The notes: generated by a model from the letters alone, not told the origin. A stretch of 64,000 nucleotides of DNA from Pseudomonas sp. p1(2021b) (GCF_020151015.1 NZ_CP083746.1:1003001-1067000); one strand, 5' to 3'. Numbered from the stretch's first letter, positions 25,184 to 36,487 are shown. Program-made: numbers and translations.

Positions 25184-26617
25184 ATGTCGATACCACGCTT
25201 GAAATCCTATCTTTCGATGTTCGCCGCCGTGCTGATGCTCGGCCAGGTGCTCACCGCCCAGGCCGAGGAAGCCCTGCCGGACTTCACCACCCTGGTCGAA
25301 CAGGCCTCGCCGGCCGTGGTGAACATCAGTACCAAGCAGAAGCTGCCGGACCGCCGTGTCGCTGCCGGGCAGATGCCGGACCTCGAAGGCCTGCCGCCGA
25401 TGTTCCGCGAATTCTTCGAGCGCAACATGCCGCAGATGCCGCGTTCGCCCCGTGGCGATCGCCAACGTGAAGCGCAGTCGCTCGGCTCGGGCTTCATCAT
25501 CTCCAGCGACGGCTATGTGCTGACCAATAACCATGTGGTGGCCGACGCCGACGAGATCATCGTGCGCCTGTCCGACCGCAGCGAACTGCAGGCCAAGCTG
25601 GTCGGCACCGACCCGCGCACCGACGTGGCCCTGCTCAAGGTCGAGGGCAAGAACCTGCCGACCGTCAAGCTGGGGGACTCCGAGAAGCTCAAGGTCGGTG
25701 AGTGGGTGCTGGCCATCGGCTCGCCGTTCGGCTTCGACCACTCGGTGACCAAGGGTATCGTCAGCGCCAAGGGCCGGACCCTGCCCAACGACACCTACGT
25801 GCCGTTCATCCAGACCGACGTGGCGATCAACCCGGGCAACTCCGGTGGCCCGCTGTTCAACATGAAGGGCGAAGTGGTGGGGATCAACTCGCAGATCTTC
25901 ACCCGCTCCGGCGGCTTCATGGGCCTGTCGTTCGCCATCCCGATCGACGTGGCACTGGACGTCTCCAACCAGTTGAAGAAAGACGGCAAGGTCAGCCGTG
26001 GCTGGCTGGGTGTGGTGATCCAGGAGGTCAACAAGGACCTGGCCGAATCCTTCGGCCTGGACAAGCCTGCCGGCGCCCTGGTGGCCCAGGTGCTCGAAGA
26101 CGGCCCGGCGGCCAAGGGCGGCCTGCAGGTGGGTGACGTGATCCTGAGCATGAATGGCCAACCGATCATCATGTCGGCCGACCTGCCGCATCTGGTAGGC
26201 AGCCTCAAGGATGGCGACAAGGCGCGCCTGGAGATCATCCGCAACGGCAAGCGCCAGAACCTGGACATCACCATCGGCGCACTGCCGGAGGATGATGCCG
26301 ACATCGGTACCGGCGGCCAGAGTGGCGCCGAGCGCAGCAGCAACCGCCTGGGTGTCTCCGTGACCGACCTGACCGCCGAGCAGAAGAAATCGCTCGAGCT
26401 CAAGGGCGGCGTGGTGATCAAGGAGATCCAGGATGGCCCGGCAGCGCTGATCGGCCTACGCCCAGGTGACGTCATCAGCCACCTGAACAACCAGGCGATC
26501 ACCTCGGCCAAGCAGTTCACCGAAATCGCCAAGGACCTGCCGAAGAACCGCTCGGTGTCCATGCGCGTGCTGCGTCAAGGCCGCGCGAGCTTCATCACCT
26601 TCAAGCTGGCGGAATAG
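25184..26617 (+). CDS. mucD: Periplasmic serine protease MucD (DegP/HtrA)
   Basis: This 477-residue HtrA-type protease has a signal peptide (1-27, ending TAQA), then a trypsin-like domain with catalytic His117 (TNNHVVAD), Asp147 (RTDVALLK) and Ser220 (GNSGGPLF). Two PDZ domains occupy about 280-370 and 390-470. It degrades misfolded envelope proteins and keeps AlgU activity low. The ATG at 25184 is chosen because it gives a standard signal peptide. A strong terminator follows. Confidence 0.95.
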   Translation: MSIPRLKSYLSMFAAVLMLGQVLTAQAEEALPDFTTLVEQASPAVVNISTKQKLPDRRVAAGQMPDLEGLPPMFREFFERNMPQMPRSPRGDRQREAQSLGSGFIISSDGYVLTNNHVVADADEIIVRLSDRSELQAKLVGTDPRTDVALLKVEGKNLPTVKLGDSEKLKVGEWVLAIGSPFGFDHSVTKGIVSAKGRTLPNDTYVPFIQTDVAINPGNSGGPLFNMKGEVVGINSQIFTRSGGFMGLSFAIPIDVALDVSNQLKKDGKVSRGWLGVVIQEVNKDLAESFGLDKPAGALVAQVLEDGPAAKGGLQVGDVILSMNGQPIIMSADLPHLVGSLKDGDKARLEIIRNGKRQNLDITIGALPEDDADIGTGGQSGAERSSNRLGVSVTDLTAEQKKSLELKGGVVIKEIQDGPAALIGLRPGDVISHLNNQAITSAKQFTEIAKDLPKNRSVSMRVLRQGRASFITFKLAE

Positions 26618-26635
26618 GGCTGAAGGTGATGTAGG

Positions 26636-26661
26636 AAAGGGCAGCTTCGGCTGCCCTTTTT
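26636..26661 (+). terminator. Rho-independent terminator after mucD
   Basis: AAAGGGCAGC, loop TTCG, then GCTGCCCTTTTT forms a textbook stem with a UUCG tetraloop and a T run, about 20 bases past the mucD stop. Confidence 0.9.
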
Positions 26662-26938
26662 CATGAAGAATTTCATGAAATATGCCGCCGGTCACGGGGC
26701 AATCAGTGGGAGCGGGCTCGTCCCGCGATTGGCTCGGCCCTGCTATCGTGCCCGTACGGCGAGGGCTGCGCTCTTGATCGCGGGGCAGGGTAGGTCGACG
26801 CTGCGCCTGCTTCCATAGGGTAAGCGCCCCCTGCCATGGCGCTTGATCAGGAATCTCCCATATCCCCGCGGCTTGAGGTACAATTCCCGGCTATTTTTCG
26901 GCGGGCGTCCGGCTCGCAGCCTTTTCGAGTGTTGACCC
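26662..26938. other. Intergenic region before lepA with degenerate REP
   Basis: A REP-like copy (GTGGGAGCGGGCTCGTCCCG, from 26706) and a weaker inverted remnant (GATCGCGGGGCAGG, about 26777-26790) lie in the first half. The rest should contain the lepA-lepB promoter; I can name no clear sigma-70 boxes. Confidence 0.5.
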
Positions 26939-28738
26939 GTGAGTGATTTGAGTCATATCCGCAATTTCTCCATCATCGCCCACATCGACCATGGCAAGTC
27001 GACGCTGGCCGACCGTTTCATCCAGATGTGCGGTGGCCTGACTGCGCGCGAAATGGAAGCGCAGGTCCTCGATTCCATGGACCTCGAGCGCGAGCGCGGT
27101 ATCACCATCAAGGCCCACAGCGTCACGCTGCACTACAAGGCCCAGGACGGCAAGATCTACCAGCTGAACTTCATCGATACCCCCGGTCACGTCGACTTCA
27201 CCTATGAAGTCAGCCGTTCCCTGGCGGCCTGCGAGGGCGCGCTGCTGGTGGTGGACGCCGGCCAGGGTGTCGAAGCCCAGTCCGTGGCCAACTGCTACAC
27301 CGCCATCGAGCAGGGCCTGGAGGTCATGCCGGTGCTGAACAAGATGGACCTGCCCCAGGCCGACCCGGACCGCGTCAAGGACGAGATCGAGAAGATCATC
27401 GGCATCGACGCCACCGACGCCGTGGCCTGCAGTGCCAAGAGCGGCATGGGCGTGGACGAGGTGCTCGAGCGCCTGGTACAGACCATCCCGGCCCCCGAGG
27501 GCGAGATCGATGCCCCCCTGCAGGCGCTGATCATCGATTCCTGGTTCGACAACTACCTAGGTGTCGTCTCCCTGGTGCGTGTACGCCACGGCCGGGTCAA
27601 GAAAGGCGACAAGATCCTGGTCAAGTCCACCGGCAAGGTCCACCTGGTCGACAGCGTCGGTGTCTTCACCCCCAAGCACACCCAGACCGCTGACCTCAAG
27701 GCCGGTGAAGTGGGCTTCATCATCGCCAGCATCAAGGACATCCATGGTGCCCCGGTCGGTGACACCCTGACCCTGTCCTCGACCCCCGAGGTCGAAGTGC
27801 TGCCCGGCTTCAAGAAGATCCAGCCGCAGGTATACGCCGGCCTGTTCCCGGTCAGCTCCGACGATTTCGAGGATTTCCGCGACGCATTGTCGAAGCTCAC
27901 CCTGAACGACTCCTCGCTGCAATACCTGCCGGAAAGCTCCGACGCCCTGGGCTTCGGCTTCCGTTGTGGTTTCCTCGGCATGCTGCACATGGAGATCATC
28001 CAGGAGCGCCTGGAGCGCGAATACGACCTGGACCTGATCACCACCGCGCCGAGCGTGATCTACGAGCTGGTGCTCAAGACCGGCGAGACCATCTACGTCG
28101 ACAACCCGTCCAAGCTGCCGGACGTCTCTGCCGTGCAGGATTTCCGCGAGCCGATCGTCACCGCCACCATCCTCGTGCCCCAGGAGCACCTGGGCAACGT
28201 CATCACCCTGTGCATCGAGAAGCGTGGCGTGCAGCGCGACATGCAGTTCCTCGGCAGCCAGGTGCAGGTGCGCTACGACCTGCCGATGAACGAAGTGGTG
28301 CTGGACTTCTTCGACAAGCTGAAGTCGACCAGCCGTGGCTACGCATCGCTGGACTATCATTTCGATCGCTACCAGTCGGCCAACCTGGTCAAGCTGGACG
28401 TGTTGATCAACGGCGACAAGGTCGATGCCCTGGCGCTGATCGTTCACCGCGACAACGCCCACTACAAGGGCCGTGCGCTGACTGAAAAGATGAAGGAACT
28501 GATCCCTCGACAGATGTTCGACGTGGCGATCCAGGCAGCCATCGGCGGCCAGATCGTGGCGCGTACCACCGTCAAGGCACTCAGAAAGAACGTACTGGCT
28601 AAATGCTATGGCGGTGACGTCAGCCGTAAGAAGAAGCTGCTGGAGAAGCAGAAGGCCGGTAAGAAACGCATGAAACAGGTCGGCAACGTGGAGATCCCAC
28701 AGGAAGCCTTCCTCGCCGTGCTCAGGTTGGATAGCTAG
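26939..28738 (+). CDS. lepA: Elongation factor 4 (LepA)
   Basis: This 599-residue translational GTPase starts at a GTG. The G1 motif is AHIDHGKST near residue 13, G3 is DTPGHVDF and G4 is NKMDLP. EF-G-like domains and the LepA-specific C-terminal domain follow ([20 protein letters not shown]). It binds ribosomes and supports initiation or back-translocation under stress. The lepB gene begins five bases after the stop, so the pair is an operon. The length is exactly that of the family. Confidence 0.97.
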   Translation: MSDLSHIRNFSIIAHIDHGKSTLADRFIQMCGGLTAREMEAQVLDSMDLERERGITIKAHSVTLHYKAQDGKIYQLNFIDTPGHVDFTYEVSRSLAACEGALLVVDAGQGVEAQSVANCYTAIEQGLEVMPVLNKMDLPQADPDRVKDEIEKIIGIDATDAVACSAKSGMGVDEVLERLVQTIPAPEGEIDAPLQALIIDSWFDNYLGVVSLVRVRHGRVKKGDKILVKSTGKVHLVDSVGVFTPKHTQTADLKAGEVGFIIASIKDIHGAPVGDTLTLSSTPEVEVLPGFKKIQPQVYAGLFPVSSDDFEDFRDALSKLTLNDSSLQYLPESSDALGFGFRCGFLGMLHMEIIQERLEREYDLDLITTAPSVIYELVLKTGETIYVDNPSKLPDVSAVQDFREPIVTATILVPQEHLGNVITLCIEKRGVQRDMQFLGSQVQVRYDLPMNEVVLDFFDKLKSTSRGYASLDYHFDRYQSANLVKLDVLINGDKVDALALIVHRDNAHYKGRALTEKMKELIPRQMFDVAIQAAIGGQIVARTTVKALRKNVLAKCYGGDVSRKKKLLEKQKAGKKRMKQVGNVEIPQEAFLAVLRLDS

Positions 28739-28743
28739 GTCCT

Positions 28744-29598
28744 ATGTCGCTAAATTTCCCGCTGTTGCTCGTCATCGCCGTTGCCGTCTGCGGCCTGTTG
28801 GGTCTGATCGACCTGCTGTTCCTGGCCCCGCGCCGGCGAGCGGCGGTCGCCAACTACCAGGGCAGCGTCAGCCAGCCCGAGATGGCCGTGCTCGAGCGCC
28901 TGAACAAGGAGCCGTTGCTGGTCGAGTACGGCAAGTCGTTCTTCCCGGTGCTGTTCATCGTGCTGGTGCTGCGCTCGTTCCTGGTCGAGCCGTTCCAGAT
29001 CCCTTCGGGGTCGATGAAGCCCACCCTGGAAGTGGGCGACTTCATCCTGGTGAACAAGTTCTCCTATGGCATTCGCCTGCCGGTGATCGACAAGAAGGTC
29101 ATCGAGATCGGTGACCCGCAGCGGGGCGACGTGATGGTGTTCCGCTACCCCAGCGACCCGAACGTCAACTACATCAAGCGCGTGGTCGGCCTGCCGGGCG
29201 ACCAGGTTCGCTACACCAGCGACAAGCGCCTGTATGTCAATGGCCAGCCGGTAGCCGAGCAACTGGTCGGCGCCGAGCCGGGTACCCTGGGCAGCGCCAA
29301 GCTGTACAAGGAGAAGCTGGGCGAGGCCGAGCACCTGATCCGCAAGGAGATGAGCCGCTACCGCATGCCGCCGGACCAGCAATGGACCGTGCCCGCCGGC
29401 CATTACTTCATGATGGGCGACAACCGCGACAACTCCAACGACAGCCGTTACTGGGACGACCCGAACATTCCGAAGGAACTGCACGGCATGGTTCCGGATC
29501 GGAACATCGTCGGCAAGGCCTTCGCGGTCTGGATGAGCTGGCCGGAGCCCAAGCTCAGCCACTTCCCCAACCTGTCGCGGGTCGGCCTGATCCATTGA
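28744..29598 (+). CDS. lepB: Signal peptidase I
   Basis: This 284-residue inner-membrane protease removes signal peptides from exported proteins. Two N-terminal membrane helices lie at about 5-27 and 64-80. The catalytic Ser90 is in IPSGSMKPTL and Lys145 in YIKRVVGLPGD; box E is GDNRDNSNDSRYW. It follows lepA closely and precedes the rnc-era-recO-pdxJ run, the conserved gammaproteobacterial order. Confidence 0.96.
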   Translation: MSLNFPLLLVIAVAVCGLLGLIDLLFLAPRRRAAVANYQGSVSQPEMAVLERLNKEPLLVEYGKSFFPVLFIVLVLRSFLVEPFQIPSGSMKPTLEVGDFILVNKFSYGIRLPVIDKKVIEIGDPQRGDVMVFRYPSDPNVNYIKRVVGLPGDQVRYTSDKRLYVNGQPVAEQLVGAEPGTLGSAKLYKEKLGEAEHLIRKEMSRYRMPPDQQWTVPAGHYFMMGDNRDNSNDSRYWDDPNIPKELHGMVPDRNIVGKAFAVWMSWPEPKLSHFPNLSRVGLIH

Positions 29599-29605
29599 TA
29601 CCCAA

Positions 29606-29630
29606 CGGCGCTGTCTGGCAGACAGCGCCG
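29606..29630 (+). promoter_or_regulatory. Perfect hairpin in the lepB-rnc leader
   Basis: CGGCGCTGTCT (29606-29616) and AGACAGCGCCG (29620-29630) form an 11-base-pair perfect stem around GGC, eight bases after lepB and 133 bases before rnc. There is no T run. It could be a processing site for RNase III in its own mRNA, as known in E. coli, or a transcript end for lepB. Confidence 0.5.
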
Positions 29631-29762
29631 AATGCATTTCTGACATAGGCTGTGTTCTCAGGGATCGAGAGATTCTGCCGCCCACAAGGTGGTGGACCAC
29701 AGCCAAACAGTCTTTCAGGATGTTGATTTGAACAACGCGTTGAACAACCCACGGGTGGCCCC

Positions 29763-30444
29763 ATGAGTGCTTCCCTTGCCCGCCTGGAGCGCAAGCTCGG
29801 CTATACCTTCAAGAACCAGGACCAGATGCTGCTGGCCCTGACCCATCGCAGCTATGCCGGGCGCAATAACGAACGCCTGGAGTTTCTGGGCGATGCCATC
29901 CTCAACTTCGTGGTCGGCGAAGCGCTGTTCGAGCGTTTCCCCCAGGCCCGGGAAGGCCAGCTGTCGCGATTGCGCGCACGCCTGGTCAAGGGCGAGACCC
30001 TGGCCCGCCTGGCCCGTGGCTTCGACCTGGGCGAGTACCTGCGCCTGGGCTCGGGTGAGCTCAAGAGCGGCGGCTTTCGCCGTGAGTCGATCCTGGCCGA
30101 TGCCCTGGAGGCATTGATCGGTGCGATCTACCTGGACGCCGATATGGCGGCAGCGCGTGAGCGCATCCTGGCCTGGCTGGCCGGTGAGTTCGACGGCCTG
30201 ACCCTGGTCGACACCAACAAGGACCCCAAGACCCGCCTGCAGGAGTTCCTGCAGTCGCGTGCCTGCGAACTGCCACGCTACGAAGTGGTGGACATCCAGG
30301 GCGAACCGCATTGCCGCACCTTCTTCGTCGAATGCGAGGTGGTGCTGCTGAACAACAAGAGCCGTGGCCAGGGCGTGAGCCGGCGTATCGCCGAGCAGGT
30401 CGCCGCCGCCGCCGCATTGATCGCCCTGGGCGTGGAGAATGGCA

Positions 30445-30452
<8 letters not shown>
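29763..30452 (+). CDS. rnc: Ribonuclease III
   Basis: This 229-residue double-strand-specific endoribonuclease has the signature [12 protein letters not shown] with catalytic Glu and Asp residues near 38-45 and a second acidic cluster ([13 protein letters not shown]) near 115. A C-terminal double-stranded RNA-binding domain begins at [12 protein letters not shown]. It processes rRNA precursors and structured mRNAs. The end overlaps the era start by eight bases, showing translational coupling. Confidence 0.96.
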
Positions 30453-31347
<895 letters not shown>

Positions 31348-31370
31348 CTCCACAGGCCGGCCACGCCCCT

Positions 31371-31484
31371 TGTAGGAGCGGCCTTGTGCCGCGAAAGGGC
31401 CGCAGAGCGGCCCCAATTCGTCATGCTGCGCTTGAACATGGGGCCGCTTCGCAGCCCTTTTCGCGGCACAAGGCCGCTCCTACA
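31371..31484. repeat. REP pair between era and recO
   Basis: TGTAGGAGCGGCCTTGTGCC at 31371 faces an inverted copy ending CCGCTCCTACA at 31484. The pair is of the same subtype and arrangement as the one at 13254-13370. Confidence 0.85.
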
Positions 31485-31518
31485 GGGGCATGTGCCGAAC
31501 CCGGGGCGAGTGATTTCC

Positions 31519-32202
31519 ATGGAACAACCTGTCGGCCAGCCGGCCTACGTGCTGCACAGCCGTGCCTACAAGGAAACCAGTGCGCTGGTGGACTTCTTCA
31601 CGCCGCAGGGGCGCGTGCGGGCGGTGCTGCGCCGTGCCCGGGGCAAGGGTGGCAGCCTGGTACGCCCGTTCGTGGAGTTGGAGGTGGAGCTGCGCGGACG
31701 CGGTGAGCTGAAGAACGTCGGCCGCCTCGACAGCATCGGCATTGCCGGCTGGTTGCATGGCGATGCCCTGTTCAGCGGGCTCTACCTCAACGAGCTGCTG
31801 ATGCGCCTGCTGCCGGCAGAGGCACCGCACCCAGGCTTGTTCGAACACTACACCCTGACGCTCCAGGCCCTGGCCGCCGGGCGTGCGCTGGAACCGCTGC
31901 TGCGGGCCTTCGAATGGCGCCTGCTGGACGAACTGGGGTACGCCTTCGCCCTGGACCACGACATCAACGACGACCCGATCGAAAGCACCGGGCTGTACCG
32001 CTTGCAGGTGGATGCGGGCCTGGAGCGGGTGTACCTGGCACAGCCTGGGTTGTTCACCGGCGCCGAGTTGCTGGCAATGAGTCAGGCCGACTGGGCGGCG
32101 CCTGGTGCCTTGCTGGCGGCCAAGCGCCTCATGCGCCAGGCCCTGGCGGTGCACCTGGGCCCCAAGCCCCTGGTGAGTCGCGAACTGTTTCGCAAGCGCT
32201 GA
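31519..32202 (+). CDS. recO: DNA repair protein RecO
   Basis: This 227-residue protein has an N-terminal OB fold ([20 protein letters not shown], typical for RecO) and a helical domain ([14 protein letters not shown]). RecO loads RecA on SSB-coated gaps with RecR. The ATG at 31519 is used because the longer frame runs into the REP repeat. It is followed closely by pdxJ, 44 bases downstream. Confidence 0.94.
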   Translation: MEQPVGQPAYVLHSRAYKETSALVDFFTPQGRVRAVLRRARGKGGSLVRPFVELEVELRGRGELKNVGRLDSIGIAGWLHGDALFSGLYLNELLMRLLPAEAPHPGLFEHYTLTLQALAAGRALEPLLRAFEWRLLDELGYAFALDHDINDDPIESTGLYRLQVDAGLERVYLAQPGLFTGAELLAMSQADWAAPGALLAAKRLMRQALAVHLGPKPLVSRELFRKR

Positions 32203-32246
32203 GCACATCGTATGCTGTGGGGCTCACACTTCAGGAGAGCCCTTTC

Positions 32247-32987
<741 letters not shown>

Positions 32988-33002
32988 TTTTTCGCACGGC
33001 CT

Positions 33003-33030
33003 GATCGCGGGACAAGCCCGCTCCCACAGG
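33003..33030. repeat. REP copy downstream of pdxJ
   Basis: GATCGCGGGACAAGCCCGCT followed by CCCACAGG is an inverted REP copy. It is separate from the REP that the insertion element split at 33063/34286. Confidence 0.8.
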
Positions 33031-33112
33031 TATGGTGGTGTCTCTGAAAACACCGCAGGACAGGTAGGAGCCAACTGTCTTTCACTTCCACCCGACCAAT
33101 GCACGTATCAGC

Positions 33113-33138
33113 GGTAGGCAGACACCAGTCTGCCTACC
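33113..33138 (-). terminator. Hairpin at 3' end of IS110 transposase gene
   Basis: GGTAGGCAGAC (33113-33123) and GTCTGCCTACC (33128-33138) form a perfect 11-base-pair stem with an ACCA loop on the plus strand, 11 bases past the transposase stop. It may stop transcription out of or into the element. Confidence 0.6.
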
Positions 33139-33148
33139 CGATGTGCCT

Positions 33149-34077
33149 TCAGACAGGCTGATCACGCCATGGCGTTCCATCACGCACCATGGCATTGAGC
33201 CTCACCAGCAGCACGCGCATGCATGCCACCAGCGCTACTTTTGCTGGCTTACCGCTCGCGCGCAGCCGGGCCCATCGCGCTTTAAAATCTGGATTCACGC
33301 GTGCCATCACCAAGGTGCACATGTAGGCCGCACGACGCAGTTTCGCCCGGCCGCCGTAGACATGGCGCTTTCCGTTTTTGGTCCCACTGTCGTTGTTGTA
33401 GGGCGCCACACCCGCCAGGGCAGCTACTTGCGCACGGTTCAGATCACCCAGTTCCGGCAGATAGCAGAACAGACTGGCAATGGTGACGTTGCCCACACCC
33501 TTGATCTCGCTCAAGCGTTCGAATAGGTCTGCATCGACACGGCGACTCTGCTCAGCGATCTGTTCATCGCATGCCTTGATCAAGACGCGTAATGTCGATT
33601 CGAGCGTTTTATAGTGCTCCAGCACAACAGGCAGCGAGGCCTGCTTGATGCGGCGACGATTGTCATCGCGTTGCTGGACCAGCTATCGCGCTGATTGACC
33701 AGTTCGGTCAGGTGCTCGCGAGCCTCGTCAGGTACAACGAAATGCTTGTCCTCCAAGGCGGAGGCAAATAAGGCTAGCATCCGTGCATCGATAGGGTCAG
33801 TCTTGGCTCGCTTGCCCATGGCTAGGGCGAATTGACGTGCCCGGGCAGGATTGATTCGCTGCACTTTCAAACCGGCCTTGGCCAGCAACCGGATCGACAG
33901 CTTTTCGTAACCGCCGGTAGCTTCGACCAGCACACGCTCGACCGCATGGGCTTTGAAATGTTGGGCGATAACTTCGAGCCCTGCAGCATCATTGGTCACG
34001 CAAAGCTCGGAGGCCTCGGGATACAGGGCCACTTGCAAGGTATTTTTGGAAACATCGATTCCGGCATAGGCAGACAT
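33149..34077 (-). pseudogene. IS110-family transposase, single-base frameshift
   Basis: The N-terminal half (from the ATG at 34077) has the RuvC-like DEDD domain: MSAYAGIDVSKNTLQVAL with Asp8, VLVEATGGYE with Glu, and AKTDPIDARMLA with two Asp. The C-terminal half in another frame has the transposase_20 domain (LSEIKGVGNVTIASLFCYLPEL and GVAPYNNDSGT) with the conserved serine region. The frames join near 33684: the sequence implies GATCAGCTGGTC, but one C is missing on the coding strand. Restoring it gives one protein of about 309 residues. The element is therefore unlikely to move by itself unless the base loss is a sequencing error. Confidence 0.88.
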
Positions 34078-34094
34078 GAGTAAAGCCTCTAGTC

Positions 34095-34260
34095 TTGAAG
34101 ATGAGAGGTCGCTCTGGCCTGGCTCACGCTTGTTGTTCGAGGTCGGACTCAGTCAACTGTTCGAGCTTGAGCCAGAGCGAGAAGAGTGGACGGCAGCTCG
34201 GCTCCTACCCGTGCTCATGGCACCGCGAGCTAGCAGCTTGCCGTCCACCCCTCTCACCTA
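34095..34260 (-). ncRNA. Candidate IS110 bridge RNA
   Basis: Upstream of the transposase and in its direction come two strong hairpins. The first (arms 34239-34248 and 34186-34195, plus an inner CGAGC/GCTCG stem) has a loop containing GGTAGGAGCC, complementary to the target side GGCTCCTACC. The second (arms 34171-34180 and 34109-34118, ten pairs) has a loop with ACAGTTGACT, nine of ten bases identical to the element's 3' end plus CT, and ACAAGCG, complementary to CGCTTGT at its 5' junction. This order (target loop, then donor loop) and content match the IS110 bridge RNA model. Exact ends are not known. Confidence 0.75.
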
Positions 34261-34285
34261 ACACCTTACCTCTTGCGAAGACACA

Positions 34286-34312
34286 AGCGGGCTTGTCCCG
34301 CGATAGGCCGGC
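34286..34312. repeat. REP half interrupted by the IS110 element
   Basis: AGCGGGCTTGTCCCGCGATA starts directly at the element boundary and lacks the usual GTAGG beginning. That beginning, GGTAGGAG, is found at 33063-33070 on the other side of the element. Confidence 0.8.
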
Positions 34313-34322
34313 ACGGCAAACG

Positions 34323-35705
34323 CTATTCTGCGCGAAATACCAACGCGAACCGTGTTGGCCCCTGGCTCTGGCTGCTGACCTCGACCCGCCCGCCATGCAA
34401 CTGCATGATTGACTTCACGATCGCCAGCCCCAGGCCTGTTCCGCCCTCCTGCCGGGAGCGCCCACTCCCTGCCCGATAGAAACGTTCGAACAGGTGCGGC
34501 AGGTGTGCCTGGGCAATGCCCGGCCCCTGGTTTTCCACCGCCAGCCTCACTTCGTCGCCTCGACGCTCGATCGCTACCTCCACCACCTCGTTCTCCGGGC
34601 TGTGTCGGATGGCATTGCTCAGCAGGTTGGACAGTGCCCGCTGGAACATCAGCCGGTCCCCAAGTGCCGTGCCCCAGCCTCGCAAGCGCAGTTCGACCCC
34701 CTTGAGCTCGGCACTGAAGGCGAACAGTTCGACGACTCGCCCGGCTTCCTCGGCCAGCGCCAGCGGCACTTGGGAGAGCTGGGCCTGCGGCTGGCTGGCC
34801 TGGGCGAGGAAGAGCATGTCGTTGATGATGCGGTTGAGCCGGGTCAGTTCTTCGACGTTTTCCTCCAGGGCCTCCCGGTAACGGGGGCCGTCGCGCTCGC
34901 GGGCCAGGGTGACCTGGGCCTTGCCCATCAGGTTGCTGATGGGGGTACGCAATTCGTGGGCCAGGTCATCGGAAAACTGGGACAGCTGGCTGACACCCTG
35001 GTCCAAGCGGTCGAGCATGACATTGATGGCCCTGGCCAGCTCGGCCAGTTCATGGGGCAGGTCGCTGTCGGGCAGACGATGCTCCAGCTCCTGGGCCGAC
35101 ACCCGGCCGGCGACGCGGCGGAAATGGCGCAACGGGCGCAGGCCGCGTTGAACCAGCTTCCAGGCACTGAAGCCGATCAGCAGCAGCAGCAGCGGCAAGG
35201 CGAGCAGGGTCGAGTGCAGGTAGGCCTGGAGCAGGGCGCTGTCATCGGCGCGGTTGAGCGACATCATCACCCGCACGGGCGTGTCGTCGCGCAGGCGCAT
35301 CAGTCGGGTGGCGGTGAGGAACTGGTTGCCGGCGCTGTCGGCCCAGGCATGGAAGGTCAGTCGTGACTCGACTGGCAGCTGGCTCGCCTGGGCCGCCAAG
35401 GCTGGGCCCAGGCTCAGCAGCAAGGGGTGGCGACCGTTCAGGGCCAGCACGCTCAGGCTCAGGTTGTCATGGCCCATGACCAGGTCGAGCAAGGGATGGG
35501 CACGCCGGCCCAGGTCTTCGTTGCGCAGGTCCACGCGCAGGTTGTGCTCGACCTGCAGCATCTTGCGCGTCAAGTCCTTGCGTGCTCGGCTGTCGAGTTC
35601 GTGGTCCAGGGCGAATACGGCCAGGCAAGCCAGCAGCAACACCAGCGCCGCGCCCATGAGGGTCACCGACAGGCCCAGGCGCAGGGACAGGCTTGCCTGC
35701 TTCAC
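34323..35705 (-). CDS. Sensor histidine kinase, CopS/CusS-like
   Basis: This 460-residue kinase has two membrane helices (about 10-32 and 163-185) flanking a periplasmic region of about 130 residues, a HAMP domain, the phosphoacceptor His in [14 protein letters not shown] and an ATPase domain with [19 protein letters not shown] and GTGLGLAIV. The combination with an IrlR-type regulator and the layout match heavy-metal sensor kinases. No metal ligand cluster is obvious in the periplasmic part, so the signal is open. It overlaps the regulator gene by four bases. The IS110 element lies only about 40 bases past its stop. Confidence 0.85.
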   Translation of the reverse strand: MKQASLSLRLGLSVTLMGAALVLLLACLAVFALDHELDSRARKDLTRKMLQVEHNLRVDLRNEDLGRRAHPLLDLVMGHDNLSLSVLALNGRHPLLLSLGPALAAQASQLPVESRLTFHAWADSAGNQFLTATRLMRLRDDTPVRVMMSLNRADDSALLQAYLHSTLLALPLLLLLIGFSAWKLVQRGLRPLRHFRRVAGRVSAQELEHRLPDSDLPHELAELARAINVMLDRLDQGVSQLSQFSDDLAHELRTPISNLMGKAQVTLARERDGPRYREALEENVEELTRLNRIINDMLFLAQASQPQAQLSQVPLALAEEAGRVVELFAFSAELKGVELRLRGWGTALGDRLMFQRALSNLLSNAIRHSPENEVVEVAIERRGDEVRLAVENQGPGIAQAHLPHLFERFYRAGSGRSRQEGGTGLGLAIVKSIMQLHGGRVEVSSQSQGPTRFALVFRAE

Positions 35706-36376
35706 GGGCGAGCCTCGAGCACATAGCCGACACCGCGAAGGGTGTGGATCAGCTTGTCTTCGAACGGGTCGTCGATCTTCGCCCGCAGGCGGCGGATCGA
35801 CACTTCCACGACGTTGGTGTCGCAGTCGAAGTTCATGTCCCAGACCAGCGAGATGATCTGTGTGCGCGACAGGACTTCGCCGCTCTGGCGCATCAACAGG
35901 TGCAACAGGGCGAATTCCTTGGCGGTGAGGTCGATGCGCCGGCCGGCACGGAAGGCGCGGTGGCGGCCTGGGTCCAGCTCCAGGTCGGCAACACGCAGGG
36001 TGCTCGGTTGCAGGTGTTGGTCGTTGCGCCGCAACAGGGTGCGGATACGTGCCAGCAGTTCGGGAAACTCGAACGGTTTGAGCAAGTAGTCGTCGGCGCC
36101 CAGGTCCAGCCCCCGAACCCGATCGGCCAGGCGACCGTGAGCCGTGAGCATCATGATGCGCGTGGACGACTCTGCCCGCAGGCGTTGCAGCACGCTCCAG
36201 CCGTCGAGTTCCGGCAGGTTGACGTCGAGGATCACCAGGTCGTAGGGCTGCTGTCGGGCCAGGTGCAGGCCATCGATCCCGGTGTGGGCGCAGTCGACCA
36301 CGTAGCCGTTCTCGCGCAGGCCTTGTTGCAGGTAATCGGCGGTACGCAGCTCGTCTTCGATGATCAGTAGGCGCAT
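35702..36376 (-). CDS. Response regulator, CopR/CusR-like
   Basis: This 224-residue OmpR-type regulator starts with [20 protein letters not shown]. The phosphoacceptor Asp lies in [14 protein letters not shown], Lys in [12 protein letters not shown], and the C-terminal winged helix has [20 protein letters not shown]. The sequence type ([17 protein letters not shown]) is that of heavy-metal regulators. A longer frame to 36436 lacks support. The divergent region holds two direct repeats that may be its binding sites, next to a small secreted protein gene. Confidence 0.87.
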   Translation of the reverse strand: MRLLIIEDELRTADYLQQGLRENGYVVDCAHTGIDGLHLARQQPYDLVILDVNLPELDGWSVLQRLRAESSTRIMMLTAHGRLADRVRGLDLGADDYLLKPFEFPELLARIRTLLRRNDQHLQPSTLRVADLELDPGRHRAFRAGRRIDLTAKEFALLHLLMRQSGEVLSRTQIISLVWDMNFDCDTNVVEVSIRRLRAKIDDPFEDKLIHTLRGVGYVLEARP

Positions 36377-36487
36377 GGGCAGGGCTCGTGTGGTGAAAGG
36401 CGGCGATTCTCGACCCTGTAGCAGGATCAGGGTCAAGGGCAGGGATGTTACGGCATGCGAATGGCGAGGGGCTGCGGATAACGGATT

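Larger units (their letters stand above)
33071..34285 (-). mobile_element. IS110-group insertion sequence inserted in a REP
   Basis: The element is about 1.2 kb with one transposase gene on the minus strand. Read in transposase direction, the left flank is the REP half GGGACAAGCCCG-CT, the element begins TGTGTCTTCGC and ends GACAGTTGG, and the right flank is CT-CCTACC. Joining the flanks restores the REP core GCCCGCTCCTAC, so the boundaries are defined by a CT dinucleotide. No terminal inverted repeats are seen, as expected for IS110. The 5' non-coding end is about 208 bases and the 3' end about 78, which fits the IS110 rather than the IS1111 subgroup. Confidence 0.85.

Noticed and set aside
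33149..34077. Programmed frameshift in the transposase
   Set aside because: IS110 transposases are normally single-frame proteins and no slippery heptamer is seen at the junction; a simple one-base deletion explains the shift.
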